DNA of 58,503 nt from CAZJRQ01 sp964548535 (GCA_964548535.1 CAZJRQ010000013.1:1-58503), one strand, 5' to 3'; shown: positions 7,575 to 16,609, numbered from the stretch's first letter. The notes: generated by a model from the sequence alone, not told the origin. Numbers and translations are program-made.

Positions 7575-8135
7575 ATGAAAATCTCTAGATTACTAGTAAT
7601 TATATTATATATTCAAACAATAAATCTGATGTTACCAAAATATCTCTCGTCATCAAGTATAATAGATGATGAGTTTGTAACAAAATACTTAAATACCTTA
7701 CTTGTTATTACACTAGTTCTTGCCGCATTAATATTGCTTATTTCCTTCATTAGCTTTATAAATGCAATGCATCTTTACAAAAAGCAAGATTTAGATGCAT
7801 TAAGAAAATCAATGACTACTGTTAAACTTTTCAGCATACCGTTTTATTTTGTAAATTTAATTTATAGTGCTGTAATTAGCGTTGTTCTTGCAATTGCACT
7901 AATGGGTATTGGTGTTTTTTTCGCTCCAATAGCAATCGCTTACTTTTGCGGAATTGTTTTTTGGTCTGGATTTTATGGAATTTTTTATATTAGACTTTTA
8001 AGAAAAAATAGCATACCATTGGAAAAGCCATCAAAAATTCATTATCTACTACAAATAATCCCAGCTTTAGATGTAATCAGTACAATAATACTTATAATAA
8101 AATTCAGAAAGAGTAAGACTATAATTACTAATTAA
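7575..8135 (+). CDS. Multi-span membrane protein of unknown function
   Basis: I do not recognise a characterised family. The 186-residue product is strongly hydrophobic with about five predicted membrane segments: residues 5-20, 40-65, 83-110, 113-135 and 158-175. Short basic loops (YKKQDLDALRKSM, IRLLRKNS) lie between some of them, and the tail FRKSKTIITN is basic. ATG 7575 follows a strong AAGGAGGAAAA site. It stands alone, with its own promoter, divergent from the riboflavin operon. No catalytic motif is visible. Confidence 0.65.
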   Translation: MKISRLLVIILYIQTINLMLPKYLSSSSIIDDEFVTKYLNTLLVITLVLAALILLISFISFINAMHLYKKQDLDALRKSMTTVKLFSIPFYFVNLIYSAVISVVLAIALMGIGVFFAPIAIAYFCGIVFWSGFYGIFYIRLLRKNSIPLEKPSKIHYLLQIIPALDVISTIILIIKFRKSKTIITN

Positions 8136-8186
8136 ATTTAGCCACAATACGCTATGTATAATTATAGTAAAAACCTATTAAATTCG

Positions 8187-8215
8187 TTGACACTGAAATA
8201 CAAATATGCTATAGT
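8187..8215 (+). promoter_or_regulatory. Sigma-A promoter of the PAP2 gene
   Basis: TTGACA (8187-8192), 17 bases, TATAGT (8210-8215), with the GGAGGG ribosome site about 20 bases downstream. Confidence 0.7.
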
Positions 8216-8247
8216 AAAATTATAGAGATTTTTGGGAGGGACTTTTT

Positions 8248-8793
8248 TTGCTAGAAAATATTCAACGTATCGACTTTTCAATACTTAATTTTATAAGAAA
8301 ACATTGCACTAATAAATTTCTCGACTTCCTGATGCCAAAAATCACTCATCTAGCTGATTTTGGTGCTGTTTGGATGCTGTTTGCTGGATATATGCTATTC
8401 TCAAAACCGGACAGAAACAATGGCATTTTACTTTTTCTTGAACTAGCTATAGGTGTTTGCCTAGCAAGCTTAATTTTAAAACCAATAACAAAACGCAGTC
8501 GTCCTTTTTGGATTAAAACAGAGGTCGTACCAATAATTAAAAAAACTCCTTCGGACTACTCTTTTCCGTCTGGACATACTCTAGCGTCGTTCATTTCAGC
8601 AACATTTATAACAATGACCGCTCCACATTTAGCAATTATTGCAATACCGCTTGCCATTCTGATTTCATTTTCACGACTGTATCTTTATGTTCATTTTCCA
8701 AGTGACGTGTTTTTCAGTATGCTTTTGGGAATTGCTATTCCGCTAGTTAGCTACTCATTTTTATACACCAAACTTTTTGGAATTTCTCCGTAA
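8248..8793 (+). CDS. PAP2-family membrane phosphatase (undecaprenyl-diphosphatase-like)
   Basis: The 181-residue membrane protein contains the three-part PAP2 signature in order: KPITKRSRPFW (KxxxxxxRP) near residue 74, PSGHT near 106, and SRLYLYVHFPSDV (SRxxxxxHxxxD) near 136. The two histidines and the arginine-rich parts form the acid phosphatase site at the outer membrane face. Small proteins of this kind often recycle undecaprenyl pyrophosphate (BcrC-like) or dephosphorylate lipids. The start is TTG at 8248 behind GGGAGGG. It is monocistronic, ending at a shared terminator with GH130. Confidence 0.85.
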   Translation: MLENIQRIDFSILNFIRKHCTNKFLDFLMPKITHLADFGAVWMLFAGYMLFSKPDRNNGILLFLELAIGVCLASLILKPITKRSRPFWIKTEVVPIIKKTPSDYSFPSGHTLASFISATFITMTAPHLAIIAIPLAILISFSRLYLYVHFPSDVFFSMLLGIAIPLVSYSFLYTKLFGISP

Positions 8794-8801
8794 CAAAAAA
8801 C

Positions 8802-8839
8802 AAAAATCCTATCTGCTTATTTTTAACAGATAGGATTTT
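8802..8839. terminator. Bidirectional terminator between PAP2 and GH130 genes
   Basis: AAAATCCTATCTG and CAGATAGGATTTT form a 13-bp stem with an 11-12 base loop and A/T tracts on both sides, serving both converging genes. Confidence 0.85.
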
Positions 8840-8856
8840 ATTATTTATAAAACTAA

Positions 8857-10029
8857 TTATTTACCAAGAAATTCAAGGTTTTTAGCAACTAGATCACTTC
8901 TCTGCTTAACGCAATCTACAGAACGCAATGGATCTGTTGGAGTGTTAAATGTATAGTCAACTAACTTGTCAATTGTAGTTGCTGCAACGTGAACTCTTGT
9001 ATCTGATGAAGCATAGTAAATATATACATCACCATTTTCACGAACAATTGCACCGTTTGTGAAACATACATTTGAAACGTCGCCTACACGCTCAGAACCA
9101 TGAGGAGCAATAAATAAACCTGATGGTGAAGCAATAAGTTTTGTAGGATCATTAAGATCAGTAGCAAATACATAAATTACATATCTAAGACCGGCAGCAG
9201 TATTTCTAACACCATGTGCAATGTGAATCCAGCCCTTTTCTGTCTTAATTGGAACAGCACCAGCACCGTTTTTAACCTCAGTAATTGTATGATACTGTCT
9301 AGGTGAAATTACAACCTCGTCAGTGCAAATTACTGGATTTTCAATATCTTCACATAGTCCAAAGCAAACTCCGCCGCCCGAACCAGTCTCAATAAAGTCA
9401 TCCTGTGGACGTGTATAGAAAGCATATTTGCCATCAACAAACTCAGGGTGCAAAACAACATTTCTTTGCTGTGGTGATTTTGATTTAAGGTTAGGAAGAC
9501 GCTCCCAAGTTTTCAAATCCTTAGTTCTAACGATACCAGCCTGTGCAGTAGCAGCTGATAGGTCATTACTTTCCTTATCCTTGCTCTCAGAACAGAATGT
9601 ACCATAAATCCAACCATCTTCATGCTGAGTAAGACGCATATCATATACGTTAGTTTCATCAGGCTCAGTGTCAGGAAGCTGTACAGGGAAATCCCAGAAA
9701 CGGAAACCGTCAACAGGGCTATCACTTTCAGCAACAGCAAAGAATGATTTACGATCGTCACCCTCAACACGAGCGACAAGATAATACTTGCCATTTAGGA
9801 AAATAGCTCCTGAATTAAGTACAGCATTAATTCCCAATCTCTGCATAAAATATGGATTAGTTTCTGGATTATAATCATACTTCCAAATAACAGGTGCATG
9901 GTCAGCAGTCAAAATTGGATTTTCATAACGATCATAAATGCCGTTATAGCATGATGATACAGCGTTCTTCTTAGCAATTAGCTCTTCATAAATAGCAATT
10001 ACTTTTTCCTTGTTCTTTTCAAAACTCAT
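8857..10029 (-). CDS. GH130 phosphorylase, probably 4-O-beta-D-mannosyl-D-glucose phosphorylase
   Basis: The 390-residue product resembles GH130 family 1 enzymes, which split mannosyl-glucose with phosphate to mannose 1-phosphate and glucose in mannan breakdown. Family-like segments include the N-terminal helix rich in Lys/Glu, YENPILTADHAPVIWKYD, NSGAIFLNGKYYLVARVEGDDRKS near residue 72, DMRLTQHEDGWIYGTFC with the general-acid Asp region, and HGVRNTAAGLRYVIY. The start at 10029 follows GGAGGT; the open frame reaches 17 codons further up but without a ribosome site. It is a single gene with its own promoter. Substrate assignment rests on recalled similarity to the Ruminococcus enzymes. Confidence 0.88.
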   Translation of the reverse strand: MSFEKNKEKVIAIYEELIAKKNAVSSCYNGIYDRYENPILTADHAPVIWKYDYNPETNPYFMQRLGINAVLNSGAIFLNGKYYLVARVEGDDRKSFFAVAESDSPVDGFRFWDFPVQLPDTEPDETNVYDMRLTQHEDGWIYGTFCSESKDKESNDLSAATAQAGIVRTKDLKTWERLPNLKSKSPQQRNVVLHPEFVDGKYAFYTRPQDDFIETGSGGGVCFGLCEDIENPVICTDEVVISPRQYHTITEVKNGAGAVPIKTEKGWIHIAHGVRNTAAGLRYVIYVFATDLNDPTKLIASPSGLFIAPHGSERVGDVSNVCFTNGAIVRENGDVYIYYASSDTRVHVAATTIDKLVDYTFNTPTDPLRSVDCVKQRSDLVAKNLEFLGK

Positions 10030-10071
10030 TAGTAAATACCTCCGAATAAAATTAATACAAAAGATAATATT

Positions 10072-10100
10072 ATTATACAATATATTTATAAATATTGCAA
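10072..10100 (-). promoter_or_regulatory. Promoter of the GH130 gene
   Basis: TTGCAA (10100-10095), 17-base spacer, TATAAT (10077-10072), then the GGAGGT ribosome site of GH130. Confidence 0.7.
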
Positions 10101-10217
10101 CACCTTTTTCACCAATTTAAAGCAAAATTTATTACATAAAACAAAACAGTTTTTGTTCTATATAGCTAACTTTATACAAGTCACAATTAAAGATTCTAAG
10201 ATAAAAAAAAATACAAG

Positions 10218-10412
10218 CTACTTTATGCGTTTGTCGACCTTATTTTTCAAGCACTTTTTATTCATGCTGATACTTCCCCAAATAGTCCAAAAAAAAGAAA
10301 AAGCACAAAATGCTATAGCTAAAATATTCAAAAGCTTTTTTGAAACCAAATCCATACCACAAGCAAATGAAACTAGTGACAAAACGAACAAACCAACATA
10401 ATAAATCCGCAA
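10218..10412 (-). CDS. Small two-span membrane protein, start unclear
   Basis: The 64-residue frame reads like a real membrane protein with two hydrophobic segments (about residues 4-20 and 28-48) and a basic tail KKCLKNKVDKRIK. Its only start in frame is TTG 10412 with no ribosome site. A good site (GAGGTG at 10443-10438) with ATG 10432-10430 lies just upstream but in another frame, which ends after 19 residues (MNTDAMICGFIMLV). One base change would join the two. Either a frameshift or a mis-called start; function unknown. Confidence 0.4.
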   Translation of the reverse strand: MRIYYVGLFVLSLVSFACGMDLVSKKLLNILAIAFCAFSFFWTIWGSISMNKKCLKNKVDKRIK

Positions 10413-10571
10413 ATCATTGCGTCAGTATTCATAATAACACCTCAAAATTTAAAATTTTCTTCAGTATATACCTTTAATAATAAATTGTCAATACATATTT
10501 GAACTTATTACTGCGGTAATATTGTAATTTCCGCTTAGATATGTTAAAATTAAAACAAAAACGGTGATTTT

Positions 10572-11750
10572 ATGCTATTAATAGAACGATTTTTCCAATC
10601 AAGCATTATGTTTATTATTTTAGGTTTTTTCTCAGTAATTGGCTCTCAAACTCCTTATGTAAACTTAGCCATTATTAGTTTGATTTTTATATCTTCAACA
10701 ATAAGAAGTTTTTATGAAAAGGACAGTATTGCCGCCTTTACTTTGCAAATTCTGCTTACATCCGCCTTGTGCTTTCATTCTAACAGTCTGCCGACTTATA
10801 TTATGTTTTATGAATGCGTACATAACAAACAATATGATAAAAAACATAAAATATTCTTGCCTTCAATTGCTTATTTTTTGTTTAATGTTTCAACTCAAAA
10901 ATTCGATATTCCAACTGTAATTATTAATTCCCTGCTCGTGTTAGGAATTTCAACACTAATTTTGCTTCTGGAAAAAATGATAAGGAGATATATTACTACA
11001 AAAAGTCAAATTGCAAAAGCTGTGAGTATTTCCGCAATTAACGAATTAAATCAGAAAAAAATGAACTCTGAGCTTTTAATGAAAAACTATCTTGCTGATA
11101 AAAATGCCAGGTTCGAAGAACGTGAAAATATTAGCCGCAACATTCACAACAGCGTTGGTCACACAATTACTGCGGCAATTTTAACTCTCGATGCCGCCGA
11201 CATGCTTTACGATACTCAGCCAGAACGCGCAAGAGAAAAAATGTGTGCGGCGAACGAGAAAATCCATGGCAGTCTAGATGCAATTCGTCATGCAGTTCGT
11301 GTGCTTGATGCGGATACAACATTCGTTAGTGTTATAGATTTAATTTTCATGCTTAAGGAAGTTTTTAATAATTTCATAATTGACACTCAAATTAGAATTC
11401 GTGATAATTTTGATAATATAAAAGACAATATTATGATTTCTCATGAGCATACTGAGTTTTTAACAGGAGCTGTAGGTGAGGCTTTGTCTAACGGTGTAAG
11501 GCATGGAAAAGCTGATTTATTCACTGTTATTCTTACGTTTGACAGCAATCATCTACAAATTAGCATTACCGACAATGGTGTTAGTGACTTTTCAATCGAC
11601 AATCAAAATGAAAGAATAAAAAATGGTTTTGGACTCAAAAAAATTTCCTCATATCTTTCAAAATGCGGCGGAAAAGTAGAATTCGTCAATGTAAACGGAT
11701 TTAAAATCACAATGTCACTACCTTTAGAAAAGGAGCAAGTAAATGAATAA
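10572..11750 (+). CDS. Membrane sensor histidine kinase, NarL-type (HisKA_3)
   Basis: The N-terminal 130 residues hold about four hydrophobic segments and probably sense a membrane or cell-envelope signal. A linker helix leads to the dimerisation box ENISRNIHNSVGHTITAA, with the phospho-accepting His in the NIHNSVGH motif near residue 195. The HATPase domain has EALSNGVRHGKAD (N box), ITDNGVSDF (G1) and NGFGLKKIS (G2). The ATG lies behind GGTGATTTT and the gene overlaps the response regulator by 8 bases. The downstream ABC exporter genes are the likely targets of the pair. Confidence 0.9.
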   Translation: MLLIERFFQSSIMFIILGFFSVIGSQTPYVNLAIISLIFISSTIRSFYEKDSIAAFTLQILLTSALCFHSNSLPTYIMFYECVHNKQYDKKHKIFLPSIAYFLFNVSTQKFDIPTVIINSLLVLGISTLILLLEKMIRRYITTKSQIAKAVSISAINELNQKKMNSELLMKNYLADKNARFEERENISRNIHNSVGHTITAAILTLDAADMLYDTQPERAREKMCAANEKIHGSLDAIRHAVRVLDADTTFVSVIDLIFMLKEVFNNFIIDTQIRIRDNFDNIKDNIMISHEHTEFLTGAVGEALSNGVRHGKADLFTVILTFDSNHLQISITDNGVSDFSIDNQNERIKNGFGLKKISSYLSKCGGKVEFVNVNGFKITMSLPLEKEQVNE

Positions 11751-12375
11751 TAAACTGAAAATACTTCTTGTTGATGATGAAAATCTTCTGCTTGAAAGTT
11801 TAGAAATAATTTTAACAATAAGCAAGGATGCTGAAATCATCGGCAAAGCAAACGACGGATTTGAAGCTCTTGATATTTTGTCTGAATCCAACTGCGACTT
11901 AGCTCTCGTTGATTTAAACATGACTGGCATGGGCGGAATTCAGTTAATTGAGCAGATAAAAGGCAAATATAAAAGCATAAAAATCCTAGTACTCACAACT
12001 TTTTACGATGATAAAAACATCACTAAAGCTATAGCAAACGGCGCTGACGGATATCTTCTTAAGGATAGTGGAAAAGATGCAATACTTGGCGCTATCGATA
12101 GAATAATGAGTGGTCAAAATGTAATCGACGCTAAAGTCATGCAACGTCTAGCTGTTTTAATGGGATCTGATAAGCAAAATGAAATTACTATATTAAGCGA
12201 GCTTACCAACAGAGAAAATGAGATTTGCACTCTGCTTGTTAAAGGGTTGACTAACAAACAAATTGCAGAAAGTTTATATATTTCAGAAGGAACTGTAAAA
12301 AATTACATCTCGTCAATTTACGATAAAACTGGAATACACGACCGTGCTAAGCTAATTGTAGCAATTAAGGGATAA
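11743..12375 (+). CDS. LuxR/NarL-type response regulator
   Basis: The 210-residue regulator has a receiver domain with acidic DDEN near residue 10, the phosphorylated Asp in LALVDLNMTGMGG near 56, a Thr in VLTTFYDD and the Lys of LLKDSGKD. The C-terminal LuxR helix-turn-helix follows as LTNRENEICTLLVKGLTNKQIAESLYISEGTVKNYISSIYDKTG. It is translationally coupled to the kinase and is followed by a strong terminator, after which the ABC transporter it probably controls has its own start region. Confidence 0.93.
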   Translation: MNNKLKILLVDDENLLLESLEIILTISKDAEIIGKANDGFEALDILSESNCDLALVDLNMTGMGGIQLIEQIKGKYKSIKILVLTTFYDDKNITKAIANGADGYLLKDSGKDAILGAIDRIMSGQNVIDAKVMQRLAVLMGSDKQNEITILSELTNRENEICTLLVKGLTNKQIAESLYISEGTVKNYISSIYDKTGIHDRAKLIVAIKG

Positions 12376-12381
12376 AAATAT

Positions 12382-12435
12382 TACCGCAGTCATAGTGGAT
12401 TACACAAATTTATGACTGCGGTTACTTTTATTTTA
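12382..12435 (+). terminator. Terminator after the two-component system
   Basis: ACCGCAGTCATA and TATGACTGCGGT form a 12-bp stem with a loop of about 16 bases, followed by T-rich sequence. Confidence 0.8.
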
Positions 12436-12484
12436 ACTTAAAAAACCTTATAATTATAGATAGAAAAATCGAGGAGGAAATAAT

Positions 12485-13663
12485 ATGTCGCAAAAATTAT
12501 CCGCAATGAATTATATAAAAAACAACAAAAGGCGTATTTCAGTTTTAATCGTAAGTCTCTCGCTGTTTTATATATTAGTTTATGTATCGAATTTCATTTT
12601 ATCAACAACAAGCGAGACCTTCAAAACTGTTTTAATTGAACAAACTAAGAAAATGCAGTTTATCTCACCTTCACCTGAATTCTTTGGAATTAATTATGAC
12701 AATAACAAAGTCTACACCGATGAAGAGGAGCAATTGTTTTTAGATGAGTATGAGAAAAAGCAAGAAGAACTAATCAAAAAGCTTGAAGATGTAAAAGGCG
12801 TTGAATATGTAAAAGAAGTTCAATATATTGAATACATGCTCAAATCTGTTGTTGGCAGATATTATTGTGCAGCACCTTGTGTTGAATCAAAAGATGTAAA
12901 TAAGGTTATGTCGCACATGGGAGCAACATTAAAGGACGGCAAAATACCTGAAAAGGCTGGAGAATTAATTTTAGATGAAAGCACAATGAAAAACAACAAC
13001 TATAGCATAGGCGATTCGATTTTTACTAATGACTACAAAATCGTTGGTGTTGCAAACTGTGATACATATTTTGCATGTGGTGTAAGTGGTGTAAATAGTT
13101 ATGATTTGACCAATGATTCTATCCTAATTCTTTCTGACGGCAGCATCAAAGATTTTACCAAACTACTAACTGAAATGGGATATAATATCACCTCAACAGA
13201 CAACATAGTAGACTATGAAAATGGAGTAAAAAAATATGACAAAGACGTTGTTGATGCGATTAATGGTTCTACGTCAGTAATTTATATTGGCATTATATTG
13301 GTTCTTTCAATTTGTATTATTGCAGTGTATTCGCTATATCTTCGTGACCGTCATAGTGAATGGTGCTTATATTCATCAATCGGATTTAGTTCAAAACAAA
13401 TTTATTTTTCAATCATGCGAGAACTGCTCTTTACATTTTTATTAGCCATGATAATTGGAACTGTCATATGTGTAATTTCAATTATAGTACTTGACAAAAC
13501 ACTTATCTCAACACTAGGATTAAAATGTAAATATCTAAGCGTGACAACTATTGTTCAAATTATAGCCGCTAATATAATAATATACGGACTACTGCAAATT
13601 CCTATCCGATATGCACTTTTTAAGATAAAAACTGTTGACGCAATTGATGACGACCTAAATTAG
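12485..13663 (+). CDS. FtsX/MacB-type ABC exporter permease
   Basis: The 392-residue protein has the architecture of the MacB/FtsX class: one membrane segment at about residues 18-36, a long extracellular domain of some 230 residues, then three membrane segments near 268-285, 312-335 and 360-375. Such permeases work by mechanotransmission on peptides or lipids at the outer face and do not import. ATG 12485 sits behind GAGGAGGAAATAAT. It is the first gene of a permease-ATPase-permease set behind a two-component system, a layout often used for peptide antibiotic export or sensing. Confidence 0.85.
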   Translation: MSQKLSAMNYIKNNKRRISVLIVSLSLFYILVYVSNFILSTTSETFKTVLIEQTKKMQFISPSPEFFGINYDNNKVYTDEEEQLFLDEYEKKQEELIKKLEDVKGVEYVKEVQYIEYMLKSVVGRYYCAAPCVESKDVNKVMSHMGATLKDGKIPEKAGELILDESTMKNNNYSIGDSIFTNDYKIVGVANCDTYFACGVSGVNSYDLTNDSILILSDGSIKDFTKLLTEMGYNITSTDNIVDYENGVKKYDKDVVDAINGSTSVIYIGIILVLSICIIAVYSLYLRDRHSEWCLYSSIGFSSKQIYFSIMRELLFTFLLAMIIGTVICVISIIVLDKTLISTLGLKCKYLSVTTIVQIIAANIIIYGLLQIPIRYALFKIKTVDAIDDDLN

Positions 13664-13680
13664 AAAGAGGGTAAAAAACT

Positions 13681-14367
13681 ATGTTTGATATAAAAAAGCT
13701 TACTATGATTTACGATATGGACAAAGCCGACAAGGTTTATGCTCTAAAAGGTATTGATTTATCTTTTCCAGACAAAGGCTTAATTGGCATAATAGGTCCG
13801 TCAGCAAGCGGAAAATCCACACTGATTTACTGTATGTCTACGCTTAAAAAGCCTACTGACGGTGAGATTATTTTCAACGGAAAAAACATCAACGAATTTA
13901 ACAATTCACAGAGAGAAAATCTGCGTCGAGACGAGTTCGGATTTATTTTTCAGCGTCATTTTTTAGTGCCGTATATGAGAGCAATTGACAACGTGATAGT
14001 TGCCGCAAACGGAAAATCTGATGAAAATCAAAAGCGAGCAGAAAATCTTTTAAAAGACTTCGGACTTAATGATAAAGACATAAAAAAACGCCCTGCAAAG
14101 CTTTCAGGCGGACAGCGTCAGCGTGTAGCAATTGCAAGAGCAATGATGAATGAGCCAAAGGTGCTATTCGCTGACGAGCCAACATCAGCACTAGACCATG
14201 AAACAGCATTCGTGGTTATGGATATTTTAAAAGAATATTCAAAAGACCATTTAGTTCTAGTTATCACGCACGACCACTCTATTTTAAAAGATGCGGATGA
14301 GATTATAGAAATATGGGACGGTGACATCAGCAGTATTATTGAAAAAGGGGCTGATAACAATGACTAA
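13681..14367 (+). CDS. ABC transporter ATP-binding protein (MacB/LolD type)
   Basis: The 228-residue ATPase carries Walker A as GPSASGKST, a Q-loop in FGFIFQRHFLVPYMRA, the signature LSGGQRQRVAIARA, Walker B LFADEPTSALD, and the switch His in VITHDHS. The first glycine-rich loop has an Ala in the second Gly position, still within the normal pattern. It starts 17 bases after the first permease and its stop overlaps the start of the second, so the three genes are co-translated. Confidence 0.95.
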   Translation: MFDIKKLTMIYDMDKADKVYALKGIDLSFPDKGLIGIIGPSASGKSTLIYCMSTLKKPTDGEIIFNGKNINEFNNSQRENLRRDEFGFIFQRHFLVPYMRAIDNVIVAANGKSDENQKRAENLLKDFGLNDKDIKKRPAKLSGGQRQRVAIARAMMNEPKVLFADEPTSALDHETAFVVMDILKEYSKDHLVLVITHDHSILKDADEIIEIWDGDISSIIEKGADNND

Positions 14368-15475
14368 GCCGCTTTCTCCGCTATACTTTATTAAAGAAAA
14401 TAAAGGGAAATGTTCAGTGCTGATTTTTCTAGTTATACTTACATATGCTGCATATCTAGGTGGACTTTACATTACCAATCCAGCAGATAATTTCCAATAT
14501 TCTTTTGACATGTACGACAATATAACAGATTTTAATTTATACTATCAAGACACCGATGCCGGAAATTTTGAAAACCTTTCAAAAGAAATTAAAGAAAATA
14601 AAGATGTAGAATTTATACAAATGGGCAATTACAATTATTTATGTATGTACTCAATCATGGGTTTTAATATGAGTGGTAGCCAATTCACATTCACCTCGCA
14701 AGATGATTTTAAGACATTTAATAAACAAATGAAAATTGTAGATCAAGATTTTGAATTAAATGATGGCGAAGTAATTCTAAGTGAAAAATTCGCTAAAAAC
14801 ATTGGATTTACAGTTGGAGATGTAATTTCACTTGATTCTGACAATAACGAACTTGAGGGGTGGCTATCAAAGGACTACACTGTTGCAGCTCTTACCAAAG
14901 AAGATGGATACATTGCATATTTCATGGATGAAGGCTCAGTAAATACTTATTTCTTGATGCTGAATAAAAGTATGTCACAAAATGAATTTACTGATTATTC
15001 AGGGCAGTTATATGATAAATACAACTCCACAGTATACATTTGCACAAAAGAAAGTTACACTGAAAGGATAAACGAAGATTTTGTGCCGCTATACTTCTGC
15101 TACGCTTTTGTAATATTTTTCATGGCTCTTGTACTTGCTTTAACCATAAATGCGGCATTTGTTGGAGTATATCAAAAACGTCACTTTGAATTTGCAGTTT
15201 ATCGAGGAATGGGAATATCTAAAGGCAGACTTGCTCGCAAAATCATATTTGAAATACTGCTTTTAGACTTAATTGGACTTATTATCGGCGGCGTAATTTT
15301 CTTCATATTTTTATATCTGTTCAACAATTTAGTGCTTTATGATGCTGGAAAATATCTATGCTATTTTAACCCAATTGCACTGCTAGGGCTTATATTGTGC
15401 AATATAATAATCCTAGTTCCGCTAATTCTTACAAGATGCAAAGAACTTTTAAAGGCTGATATATGTGAATATTAA
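14360..15475 (+). CDS. FtsX/MacB-type ABC exporter permease, second subunit
   Basis: This 371-residue protein pairs with the 12485 gene. It begins MTKPLSPLYFIKENKGK, has one membrane segment at about residues 18-38, an extracellular domain, and three membrane segments near 255-280, 305-330 and 340-362. The open frame reaches back to 14321, but ATG 14360 gives the same N-terminal layout as the partner permease (NYIKNNKRRISVLI versus YFIKENKGKCSVLI) and overlaps the ATPase by 8 bases. The two permeases are diverged paralogues forming a heterodimer. Confidence 0.85.
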   Translation: MTKPLSPLYFIKENKGKCSVLIFLVILTYAAYLGGLYITNPADNFQYSFDMYDNITDFNLYYQDTDAGNFENLSKEIKENKDVEFIQMGNYNYLCMYSIMGFNMSGSQFTFTSQDDFKTFNKQMKIVDQDFELNDGEVILSEKFAKNIGFTVGDVISLDSDNNELEGWLSKDYTVAALTKEDGYIAYFMDEGSVNTYFLMLNKSMSQNEFTDYSGQLYDKYNSTVYICTKESYTERINEDFVPLYFCYAFVIFFMALVLALTINAAFVGVYQKRHFEFAVYRGMGISKGRLARKIIFEILLLDLIGLIIGGVIFFIFLYLFNNLVLYDAGKYLCYFNPIALLGLILCNIIILVPLILTRCKELLKADICEY

Positions 15476-15490
15476 ACTATTTTTTTAGAT

Positions 15491-15820
15491 TTAATCCTCA
15501 TCAATATTCAAGTAAAATTCTCCCCAATTACACATTGCATTCAAAACTGGCACAAGAGTTTGCCCTAAGTCGGACAGAGAATATTCTACCTTTGGCGGAA
15601 CCACTGGATATGCTTTTCGTATCACTAAACCGTCCGCCTCAAGTTCTTTTAACTGCTGTGAAAGCATTTTCTGTGTAGCTTTTGGAATTTTTCTATTAAG
15701 TTCGCTAAAACGCAAAGTACTTGACCTCAAATGCCAAAGAATAACAGCTTTATACTTCCCGCCAATTAATTTTATTGTAGCATCAACCGGGCAATTAAAC
15801 CCGCTTTCATATCTATTCAT
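15491..15820 (-). CDS. HxlR-family transcriptional regulator
   Basis: This 109-residue protein has the HxlR winged-helix fold. It contains the family cysteine in FNCPVDATIKLIGGKYKAVILWHL near residue 8, then LRFSELNRKIPKATQKMLSQQLKELEADGLVIRKAYPVVPPKVEYSLSDLG. Regulators of this family often sense electrophiles through that cysteine. ATG 15820 follows AAAGGAAAT; the frame extends 21 codons further up without support. It is divergent from a nitroreductase, with palindromes in between that overlap the promoter, so it most likely controls that gene and itself. Confidence 0.92.
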   Translation of the reverse strand: MNRYESGFNCPVDATIKLIGGKYKAVILWHLRSSTLRFSELNRKIPKATQKMLSQQLKELEADGLVIRKAYPVVPPKVEYSLSDLGQTLVPVLNAMCNWGEFYLNIDED

Positions 15821-15866
15821 GATATTTCCTTTCGCATACTTACTATTTGTATAGTACATTACAAAA

Positions 15867-15914
15867 AAGTACGTACTTGTCAAATTGAAATTTTATGTTA
15901 TAATTATAACATAA
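15867..15914 (+). promoter_or_regulatory. Nitroreductase promoter with two perfect palindromes
   Basis: TTGTCA (15877-15882), 16 bases, TATAAT (15899-15904). The palindrome AAGTACGTACTT (15867-15878) touches the -35 box. A second perfect 22-base palindrome at 15893-15914 (arms TTATGTTATAA) contains the -10 box. Both are candidate HxlR operators. Confidence 0.6.
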
Positions 15915-15973
15915 TCGATTTTAATATTCAACACTGCAGTAAATTAAAAGGTATTTGAAAGGATGAAATTTAT

Positions 15974-16492
15974 ATGATTTTTTTAGATTTAGCAAAAAAA
16001 CGTTATTCTGTAAGAGACTACAACGATAGAAAAGTTGAGAAGGAAAAGCTAGACATAATTCTCGAAGCAGGAAGAGTTGCACCAACTGGAGCGAATATGC
16101 AGCCTCAAAAACTTATAGTAGTTCAAAGTGATGACGGTCTTAACAAAATTTCAAAAGCGACGCGGATTTATGATGCACCGCTTGCAATTATTGTGTGCAC
16201 TGACAAATCAAAAGCATGGACACGCAAATACGACGGCAAAAACATTGCTGAAATCGACGCATCAATAGTTACCGACCACATGATGCTAACAGCTACAGAT
16301 CTTGACATTTCAAGCCTTTGGGTTTGCTGGTTTGAGCCAACAATAATTCGCGAAGAATTCAACATTCCTGAGAATTATGATATTGTCAACATTCTCGCTC
16401 TTGGCTACACTGATGATGCGCCACAGTCACCAGACAGACACTCAAAAACAAGAAAACCATTATCCGAAACAGTGGTTTATGAGAGTTTCTAA
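15974..16492 (+). CDS. Nitroreductase-family FMN protein
   Basis: The 172-residue product is a short nitroreductase-fold protein. The N-terminal KKRYSVRDYNDRKVEKEKLD supplies the FMN phosphate contacts, APTGANMQPQKLIVV the next contact loop, and the LWVCWFEP and LALGYTDDAPQSPDRHSKTRKPL segments follow the family order. Enzymes of this kind use NAD(P)H and FMN to reduce nitro groups, quinones or other electron-poor compounds. ATG 15974 is preceded by AAAGGATG. The divergent HxlR regulator suggests induction by such compounds. Confidence 0.9.
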   Translation: MIFLDLAKKRYSVRDYNDRKVEKEKLDIILEAGRVAPTGANMQPQKLIVVQSDDGLNKISKATRIYDAPLAIIVCTDKSKAWTRKYDGKNIAEIDASIVTDHMMLTATDLDISSLWVCWFEPTIIREEFNIPENYDIVNILALGYTDDAPQSPDRHSKTRKPLSETVVYESF

Positions 16493-16524
16493 TTCAAATC
16501 AAAATCAAATATAATCATAAAAAA

Positions 16525-16570
16525 ACCGACCTCCTTTTGTTAGACAAAAAGCTAACAAAAGGAGGTCGGT
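16525..16570. terminator. Strong bidirectional terminator, 19-bp stem
   Basis: The arms at 16525-16543 and 16552-16570 are perfectly complementary over 19 bp with an 8-base loop and A/T-rich flanks. One arm contains AGGAGGT, the anti-SD complement. It lies between converging nitroreductase and P-type ATPase genes. Confidence 0.85.
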
Positions 16571-16609
16571 TGAATTTTTATACAATATGTATTAATTTAT
16601 TTAAGATTA

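Noticed and set aside
10153..10401. 82-residue plus-strand frame
   Set aside because: Antisense to the small membrane ORF; lysine-rich from an A-rich strand and without a ribosome site.
10507..10520. ATTACTGCGGTAAT dyad upstream of the histidine kinase as an operator
   Set aside because: Short imperfect dyad lying before a likely promoter; similar bases recur in the terminator stem after the response regulator, but this is too little to support a site.
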